Shown here: positions 55,860-64,000 of the stretch, piece after piece
Layout of the letters: each line of letters begins with the position of its first letter
Numbering within the stretch: position 1 is the first letter of the stretch
Source of the DNA: Branchiostoma lanceolatum
Taxonomy: Eukaryota; Chordata; Leptocardii; Amphioxiformes; Branchiostomatidae
Assembly: GCF_035083965.1 (NCBI RefSeq)
Contig: NC_089735.1
Location: 1,371,501 to 1,435,500 of the forward strand
DNA length: 64,000 nt
Reading direction: 5' to 3'
Position numbers and translations under genes: made by a program
The notes under the pieces: model-generated
Seen by the model: the letters and a program-made list of their open reading frames with translations, nothing else
Told to the model about the DNA's origin: nothing
Database searches by the model: none

Positions 55860-58062
55860 CAGCAGTGTCTGTGTTAGCTATGAGTGAACGAGTGTATGTG
55901 TGAACTATGTATCTAATATGTGTGCGTTTACGTTAAATATTGGTAAACAGGGCCACAGCAGCAGTGTTTGGGTTGGATGTGTTTGTACACGTGAATGTAT
56001 GTACATGTATGTACCATGTAGAATATGTGTGCTTTTACGGCAAAAAAAGTCAGCAAAATCGAAAACGCCGAGGAAAAACGTATGAACTGTTCTTGATCTT
56101 GATCAGGTACTGATGTATTACTTGTAAACAACCACAGGATGAGCATGAAATGTGAAGGTTTTTGTGGATCCAAATAACATCAAAGTGAAAGATAGCAAAA
56201 GAAAAGATGCACCTACGTTAAAACACCTTTCAAATGTGTGCATTGATTCTTAGTGATTTGTTTGTCAGAATCGTTATTTACAGCATTTAAAGATATGATT
56301 ATATATTACATCGAATGCGGGAGCTTCAAGTGCTCTACTCTCGCCACATCTCCGGCGAACCATCCCCAGTATTCTTTAAAGTCTGTAGTGTTTTTGCGTC
56401 CATCTCCACATACCAGCATTAACGGTCCGTCCCTGTCCTTGAACGCTTTGTTTATGAATAGTCACACCTCACCTTTTGGGGACGTTTCAAGAACACTTGA
56501 GGGCTATGGCGGAGTGCATTGGCAGAAATAAGGTCAGCATTACAGACCATTTGATGACGTGTTTAACGAAATAATCTTTAAGTTAATTCTGGCCAAGTGA
56601 TGCGCCAGTACCTGTCAACACGTTCTTCAATTTAATACAAGTCATATAGTACTAGAATAAATATTTACAGCACGGAACATAGTGGAGCTATACGTAGAGG
56701 AAGCCTCCGTTTAAAAGATCGTTTAAATGTATAGCACTTGCGCCTATTATGTTTAACTATTTTGACATGTATTGTCTTTGCGTAAGGACAACAAACCGGA
56801 GGTATTGAATAACCTTACAATTTCCAATACTCTGAACCTGAGTCATTTTATTTCTCTATCGCGTTACATCGTATTGGTCTTTTCACAGAATAGAAGACGA
56901 TAGAATACTAGTAGCAAGCGCAGACCGCTACACTCAAGATAGTGATTCAGGCCTACTATAGTAAAGCTTTAACTCCAGCGAGGACTAGTTTTAAACAGAC
57001 TCGTGTTTTTCGCCAGGTAAGCGAACCAACAACAACACGCCATGCTGGCAGGTTGGCCCAGAGGTCACCACCAGGTGTGTCGTCACGGAACAAAGGTGGG
57101 GCCGCCAATGGCGTAGACAAGGACGAACCAAGTGCGTCATGAAAAATGTTCTTTTTCTTTGAAACAGGTTTTAAAATGATGACACAAAAACACCGTTAGG
57201 TTAAGGTTGACATTAAAGAGTTGTGGGGACATTAATAGTTTACATTGCGGTGTATCATAGGCGTGTTATTTACACATTTTACATGCCGTTACCAACATGC
57301 GTCCCCTTCACTTCAATGAGCCAGTCCTTTTCTCACTTCCTCGTTACCCAAACGGTTTCCCGCAGAAGGGAAGGGACACCATGTCAACGATTATGGAGAA
57401 ATGGGGCACTAAGGAGTAAATGTAGGTAGAGTTAAAATCTTCAAGCCTTCCATTCAATCTTTAATAGTGAGAGAGTTCACCTGTATGCCTGGGTCATTCG
57501 CAGCGAATGTTGCGGAAGTGATAGGACCACAATGTGTGCTTGGCAGTCCTTCAGCGTAATGTTGGAGAATTTTTTTATTGTTCTGAATTGAAGACACCTG
57601 TAACGACCAAACAACGTTCTTCAGCAAGCAACAACTGACATCACGCTTACGTGGACTTCTCTAAGTTTATTTGACATTCAGTAGTCAACTTAACAACGCC
57701 TCTGTGTTCACCTTAATCTTTTGTCAGCTCAGAATTTGACAGAATTTTATAGTTTGTCCGCAACTGTGCATAAAAGGACTGTCAGATCATGAATCAAAGT
57801 ACAAATACTGTAAACAAGTAGACTTAACAATCGCTCTTCATCTGATGACATGTGACAGAATTTTCCTCACGACGAAGCGCCCTCCCTCCAAATTACACGC
57901 ACAACGTTTACACTAAATGATACAGCTGTGAGGATATAGTAAATTCTCAACGTTCCTGTTTAACCGTTCCCCCAGTATAACACCGCAGTCTGGGATGTCT
58001 TCTGTCCGTCTCATCATATCGGCAGTCTAACATTCCTGTTCTGACGTCATCCTTCAATCACC
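55860..58062 (+). other. Leader region of gene C
   Basis: No intact gene recognised. The probable leader exon ends at the donor at 57016/57017 (CGCCAG then GTAAGCGAACC). The start-codon exon has its acceptor at 57975 and a TGACGTCA at 58042. The part 55930-56790 is not seen before A or B and includes a short minus-strand protein-like frame at 56306-56461 (FKDRDGPLMLVCGDG and EYWGWFAGDVARVEH), of unknown origin. Confidence 0.45.
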
Positions 58063-61000
58063 ATGGAGACAGGTGAGCCACGGCGGGCACTTTCATTTCT
58101 CGGAGTATAAAATGGCTTCTAACTTACGACTCGGATAGTCTTGCGGGGATGTTCTGAAACTTGCTAGTTTTTGGTCCAACCTCCACTTCTATACTTGGCA
58201 ATGTCGTACTTATACCATGTGTGACTTGAAAAATACGTTAGCAAATCTTTAGAATACATACCAATTTCAATTTTCAACATTTTGTCTATTTTTTTTCAAG
58301 ATTAGCCGTTATATTGCGTAATAACTTTACTTTCACTTTCACTCTAAATCACGTCTTCTGCCTAAATCAAGTTTGTTGAGCTTTTCAATGACTTAACGGT
58401 TATGTAGAGACTGCTTGCTGACCAGTCCTCGCACACGGTCGGACTGGAAACTGCCGTGAGGAGCAACAAGCCTCGATACGTCATTTGGCTGGACCAGAAC
58501 CAGGATGACTTCCGTGAGTTCGGCACGTTAGTCGGCCGGCAGTACCCAACCCTGGAGGCGCCGGCCAGGCGGGTTCAGCGGGACAGGGTTGAGGAGACGA
58601 TGCCAGGCAGTAATTACAGCGGGATGTTAGGCATCGCCTGGGATGTGCGTGACGCGCTCTGCAGACAAACAGGTGAGGGCGGACATGTCATGGCTGTTAC
58701 ACAACGCAAAAAAAACAGGGCCTCTTTTCATCACTTGTAAATCAAAGTATTTTCTTTAACGTGTAAACGTAAAAGAGAAATAGCAAAAGGTGTTTACTTA
58801 CTTTTCTAACTCCTGTCATATCACAGCCAAAGCCAATGTTTTGCACATCGATATAAATTGGTATATAACGTCTCTATTTTTCAGAACATTTTCACAATGA
58901 GCACACAGAAGGCTTTTCGTGATATGAAAGTTATTATTCTAACATACTTTCTAGGATGGACGATTGAACAAGTCGATGGGTTGTTAGCAAATCATTGTAA
59001 AATACGTGCGCAATATATACATTGTATACAACTTTACTGTCGTAATATGAAATGTTTTGTGAGCTAAAATGATGTCTGACGTGTGCCGTTTGTATGTCGT
59101 TTGTATGTTAATATGTTTGTATGTTTGTACGTTTGTATGCCGTTTGTATGCCGTTTGTATGTTAATGTTTTTCACATTGATATCAATTGGTATATAAAGT
59201 CCCTATTTGTCAGAACATTTTCACAATGCGCACAATAATATAAAAGTTCTACGTTTAACGTACTTTCTAGGATGGAAGATTGAATAAGTCGACGGGATGT
59301 TAGCAGGAGAGCAAATTATTTACTTGCAAAGATGACTTGTTGAGATGTACAAGCTCACAACAGAGGATTACTTCTAAAATACGTACGTTGTATACAATTT
59401 TACTGCCGTAATATGAAATGTTTTAGCACTTTCTGAACTAGTAGTAGAATGATGTCTGACGCGTGCCGTTTGTCTGTCCAACTCCACAGGTGAACTGAGG
59501 TTGCCGTGCTGGTTGACCTTGTTCAACACCCGTGCGTTCCTGGCTGACAACATGAACCTCCCAGCTGTTCTCACACGGCTGGAACAGGAGAACCAGCTGA
59601 GTCCGGCTGATGTCCGGGATATACAGGTAGGTCACGTGGTGTAGCCTGCAGTTGTCATTTATTGTGCCATAAGTACTTTACATATAAAAAGAACAATTTC
59701 TACTATTACTCAGCATCATGATTAAGTATACTGATTAGGGTTTAGTCTTTAGGGATTAGTTGATCAATCGTCTACCACAAATTACGGTTTGCACGAGATA
59801 TCTTTTATTTAACAGAATTCTAAGAAAGACAGTGCAATTTTTCGAAAGAAATTGCGCTTAGTACATTTTAAGTAGCAATAACTAATGTACATCATTTATT
59901 TATTCATTAGTTTGACTGAACCATATATACATGTACGTCTAAAGTTGTCCAAACAGCTATTAGCAATATACTTCAATGTGGCTGGTACGATTGTAAACCT
60001 GCTTGCTTACATACGTCTACCTAGTTTCTGCTGTTCAGACTTTACAATCTGACAACCAGAGTTAAAGGATTCCAACACACGCAGAAGTACAGAAATGTTA
60101 ATTAGACAAACCAGCACTGCCGATGTTCCCTTCCCCAGGCGGAGCCGACACCAGTAAGCAGGGGGGACCGGTTGGTAGAGATGCTGCATGACAGGAGGCG
60201 GCAGGAGCCGTACGACTGGTTAGTGCGGCTCCTGCGGGAGGAAGGACAGGACTTCCTGGTGGAGGAGATGGAGGAACAGGAGCGGTTCTGGGAGCGGGAA
60301 TACGGCATCGGGGAACAGCAGGCGGCACAACCTGGCCAACAAACGGCACAGAGGGAACAATTCGAACAGCAAAGTCAAGGTAGCTAAACTATCATGTCTT
60401 TGGCTTTATCTAAATCTCTAACAGCAATATACTTCTGCATTTTAAAACTTCCAGCCCGTGTTTGATTTATGTTATCCTTGTGTAAAGATACGGATCATTG
60501 TGTTTGATCGATGATAACTTTTTCATTCCATATTAGTATCCATCCTACTCCCAAGACACCACGGATCGCATGCTTATACGCTAAAGCAGAATACATTAAA
60601 GGAACCTATTATGTTGGGAAACCTCACTTCGATGCAAATTTGAATTCCGAGAACATCCCGTTATGACTCACCTGGCCCACGCCAAAATCACATCTCTTCT
60701 GCTTTCATAGAGGATTGATTTTTCTACACATAAAAGGAAGCAGGTATAAATAGTAGTGAGTAAGTAAACATCAGAGTCAATTTTATGTACTACATCTATG
60801 TGCCGTCTACTGTAGTAATCATACTTTATGTGACCGTTTCTGCAGCAGTGTCAATGCAGAGACACCTACGTCATCGATATCCCGGCGCGCATGCGGACGA
60901 TGCCACAACTTTGACAGTCAAGGGTGTGATTCTGGGACTGACGGAGGCAGGGAAGACCAGTCTGCTCAACTGTATGATCAAGGCTCAAGGTCACGTGGAG

Positions 61001-64000
61001 ATTGAAACTGACAGAACCATCGGTGTTGACGTCATCACTTACCATGACACCAAGAATAACGTCAAGTACGAGATGTACGACTTCGGAGGTCACCATATCT
61101 ACCACTACACGCACCGGTTCTTCCTGACACGTCAGGCCCTGCACATCCTCAATGTAGACCTGCCAGGATACAAGTCAGAAGAGTTCCAGGAACGAGTGGG
61201 AACGTGGCTAACATCCGTGACTTCCCACGTGTTCAACCCGGCTATCCTTGTTGTAGGAACCAAAATTGACCTGTTTCTGTCAAACAAAGCCGAGGAGATG
61301 ATAGCAGCAGCTTGTTCCTGCATCCAGAGGGACATCCAGGTCGCTGAGAGTAAAATACAAACAAAACTGAACGAAGAAATACAACTCTGTCAGAATGCGC
61401 TGGAAGCAGCAGATGTTGTAGACCTTCCCGACGCTTTTTACAGTCTCACAAAGGACGATATCTTGACCAAGAAAGAGTCACTGGAAAAGTTACTTGACGG
61501 ACGACCCAAAGGTCTGTTAAAGGTACAGGTTATCCCAGTCAGCAGCAAGACATTCCAGGGTATCGAAGCTCTGTGCGACAAGATGGCAGAAATGGTGAAG
61601 GACGAGCGATTGTTCCCTGCTGCCCGCCAAGAACTGCCGACTTCGTGGACGAAACTATCGAAAAACATCAAGACTTCAGAACAGGTCACTGTCAGGGATT
61701 GTAAGAAGGTCGGAGCAGCTGCAGGGATGAAGGAGTCAGACGTCCTGAACGCGCTCAGCTATCTGCACGTGACCGGACAGATCCTGTTCTACAACCACAT
61801 CAGGGGGATGGAAGATCTGGTCTTCCCGGACCCAACCATCATCCTCACACTCTTCAAGCAGATATTCAGGCATGACCTACCGGCATATCTGGACAGCTTA
61901 GCTAAGTCTCTCCCCGCACGTGCAAGATTGCAGTTTGCTGCAGACAGAGCGTCATTCTTAAAGACGGGTAGGGCAAGCGACAGTTTCATGGAGAACCTGC
62001 TTGGAGACAACATAGCCACCTTCAACACTCTCCTTCCCCTGATGAAGCACTTCGGCCTGTGTTACTCGGGGTCGGTGATCTTTCCAACAGAGCTTCCTGC
62101 CGCCCAGCCTGACAAGGTGGCGCGCTGCTGGCCAGAGGCTGTGCCATCAGGTGCAGAGGAGATCTCTGTTACTATAGAGTACAGCCAAGAGCCTCCTCTG
62201 GGTCTACCGGAAACCATGGTCTCCCGTATCCTGTCCATGGAGCAGACCACACGCCGTCTCCTCACCAAGGACACAGTTGTCGTTCATGTTGGAGAGAACT
62301 CAGAAGACGTCATGTACCGCCATTTCCCTACAAGAGAAGAAATCCGGATCCGGGGAGAGCCGGAGAAGGCGTGGCGCCAGGCTCAGACGGTAGCGAAGGT
62401 GATAGAGGCCTGTTGGGACGAGTTTCCTGCCTTGTACTCCAGTAACAGTGTTGAAAGCGAAGAAACAGCAAAGTCGCTTCCTATAGAGGCTGTGAGGCGT
62501 CACGTGCCGGGTGACTTGTTGAGAATGTCTGAAGGAAACTGGGAACGGCCACTCGAGCTTCCTGTCAACAGGACGTCGGGGGACGACATTGGCAAGTACT
62601 TCATTGGTAAGTTCGAGGGGCTTTTTAATCTAAAGTATGTTTTTATAGGTAGTTATATATAAGTAGGCTCTGGATACCATTCAATGTACCTTGGCCCACC
62701 TATATCCACTGTTAAAGGAACCCCTGTTTACCTCCAATATCTTTAATGTGGAAATTCCGTCTTGTGTATTTTGCTTTAGTGGGCTAAAATTGTTTCAGGT
62801 ACATGTTTATGCTTGTTTTGTACACTCCTAAAATTGATGTCCTTTCTGTCCAGACAACCGGCTGTACCAGGTCAGCAGGGCTGTTGGTGAGGAGGATGAG
62901 CTATGGACCCGGCTGGGACAGGAGCTGGGACTGAACAGGACCGTGTTGGACAACATAAACATATACTATGACACCCAGAAGGCGTTCCAGATGCTGAAGA
63001 TCTGGCGCACCAAGACCCCCCACGGACCGCTCCACTATCTGCCGCAGCTGAAGGAAACACTGCAGAACATCGGCGAACCGGACCTTGCTGCAGATGTACA
63101 GGGGGTGTACAAAGTGAGTTGACAAACCCTGGCCATATTCAAATCCTATGGTATACTTGACTAATAAATGGAAGATTATTGGAGAGGAGAATTTCTAAAA
63201 CAGGGCAAGGTTTTTACTTCGTTTTAATGACTGTACTCTGTACTAGCATGGTCGAACAGATGATATTACTTTTATCTCAAGTTGTAATGTTAAGTTAACT
63301 TAACATACTGCTTGAAGAAGAGATAAGAGTGCTGAAGTCGCAGGAGTGAAAACTCATGGATTTTCTTCTGTGGATCTTTATCATTCGTGATAGGTAGACT
63401 AATTGCCGATTGTACAGGAAAGACAAGTAGTCTATTGGATTCAAATAGTCTATCAAACACATTCTTTGATGAAGACCTTCAGGTAATTACTATTGTATAT
63501 GCATACTCATATGTGATTTGTCTTGGTACTGTAATATCCAAAAACATAATATATCATCAACTTCACCAACATTCCGTGTATCCAGGAATACCGTGAAGCA
63601 TTGCCGATACAAGAGGTCAGTCCTGAGATGACCGGAGACACAGAATGGTGGGTTGAAACTTTAAAAGTCCAGCAACACCAGATACTACACAAACGTCTTC
63701 CTCTATTTACCTTTCAATAAAGTGAATCTTTGTCATATCTCCTCAATACATGGCTGTATAAATGAACAAATGTTCTTCATTACCAAGTGTCATAAATGAG
63801 CTTTATAATACCTGTGTTAATCTCCTCAGGTCCCTCCGGCTGCCAGGTGAAGGGAAGTACCTGTGCAGACGGACCGACCTGGGCGTGGTGACGCCCTACC
63901 CGCTGCACGTGACCTACAGAAGTGCGAACTGGTCCGACAACTGGCAGCAGGTGGGGGAATGGATGCCGGTGGGTCCGCTCTTCTCCATCCAGTGTGAGGA
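58063..64000 (+). CDS. Gene C: A-type paralogue, 5' damaged and cut by the window end
   Basis: Exons recognised: 58063-58072 (start exon), 58411-58672 (remnant of exon 2), 59490-59626, 60139-60379, 60846-62606, 62854-63113, 63586-63647 and 63830-64000 (incomplete). From CARD onwards everything is in frame and intact: CARD, Roc-COR, death domain, linker and the start of a FIIND-like domain (SLRLPGEGKYLCRR, HVTYRSANW). A GT4 domain is expected beyond the window. The exon 2 acceptor and about 75 TIR residues are deleted, and neither AG near the junction restores the frame from the start exon. Either the gene is a pseudogene, or it starts elsewhere, for example by skipping to exon 3, which is in frame because exons 2 and 3 both begin in phase 1. 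Confidence 0.7.
58411..58672 (+). pseudogene. Truncated TIR-like exon of gene C
   Basis: Intron 1 sequence (GTTATGTAGA) runs directly into mid-exon LLADQSSHTVGLETAVRSNK. Compared with gene A, about 340 bp covering the end of intron 1, the acceptor and the first strands and loops of the domain are gone. The rest of the exon, with Glu in GLETA and the donor at 58672/58673, is intact. Confidence 0.8.
58840..59470 (+). repeat. Duplicated intron segment with a minisatellite, gene C intron 2
   Basis: Two diverged copies (about 58840-59090 and 59165-59460) share AATTGGTATATAA, TCAGAACATTTTCACAATG and ATGATGTCTGACG. Between them, 59092-59166 is a minisatellite of CGTTTGTATGC-like units. Genes A and B have one copy at the matching place. 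Confidence 0.8.
60846..62606 (+). CDS. Gene C exon 5: Roc GTPase and COR domain
   Basis: Full-length and open. The P-loop is GLTEAGKTS (Gln to Leu relative to A and B, still a valid Walker A), with RTIGVD, YDFGGH, GTKID and VSSK. The middle of the exon matches gene A almost perfectly, while both ends carry several gene B-type bases, a mosaic that suggests gene conversion. Confidence 0.92.
62854..63113 (+). CDS. Gene C exon 6: death domain
   Basis: As in A and B but three residues shorter than A in the loop (NINIYYDTQKAFQ). It keeps LWTRLGQELGLNR and MLKIWRTKTPHGPLHYL. Confidence 0.86.

Noticed and set aside
56306-56461. Minus-strand fragment with protein-like composition (GPLMLVCGDGRKNTTDF, EYWGWFAGD)
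   Set aside because: About 50 codons, closed by stops on both sides with no convincing splice sites. Kept only as a note in the leader region; a homology search would be decisive.

Overview
The window is animal genomic DNA, most likely from a cephalochordate (amphioxus, Branchiostoma). It has spliced genes with GT-AG introns, an EFA6/PSD-family gene with the standard metazoan C-terminal half, many short foldback and SINE-like repeats, and a tandem array of large multi-domain immune-type genes built from TIR-like, CARD, Roc-COR, death, DED, ZU5/UPA and glycosyltransferase modules. Amphioxus genomes are known for expanded repertoires of such genes. The species is inferred from gene content, not proven. 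All recognised genes are on the plus strand.

Region 1 (1-6077): no coding exon recognised. It holds minisatellites, a foldback element, and a 98-bp satellite of about 15 copies at 4080-5580 with an inverted piece at the left edge of the window.

Region 2 (6078-about 19760): the 3' half of a PSD/EFA6 (ARF6 exchange factor) gene. Six exons encode the PH domain, the coiled coil and the C-terminus. They are followed by a probable long 3' UTR. The introns carry SINEs and foldback elements, and one intron has tandem repeats grown from both of its own splice sites.

Region 3 (about 20830-64000): three tandem paralogues, A (22845-36070), B (41805-52448) and C (58063 to the right edge), with start codons about 19.0 and 16.3 kb apart. 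Each has a similar upstream block with a TATA-like motif, a probable non-coding leader exon and a 10-nt first coding exon. All three share an N-terminal half: TIR-like domain, CARD, Roc-COR in one 1.76-kb exon, and a death domain. After a shared 20-residue linker they diverge. A continues into a FIIND-like (ZU5/UPA-type) domain and then a full GT4-type glycosyltransferase domain. B continues into DED, ZU5-UPA and a second DED. C starts like A and leaves the window. The first half of C's TIR exon, with its splice acceptor, is deleted, so C may be damaged.

Likely function (inference): cytosolic receptor or scaffold proteins in which the Roc GTPase and COR act as a switch, the death-fold domains recruit partners, and the TIR-like and GT4 domains could act as enzymes. 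The A protein is the best candidate in this window for an undescribed system. Its FIIND-like domain keeps the catalytic His and Ser at the known 27-residue spacing, but with Gly instead of Phe before the Ser.

The spacers between A, B and C are also duplicated. They hold two independently broken copies of an unidentified minus-strand coding exon, LINE fragments and foldback elements.
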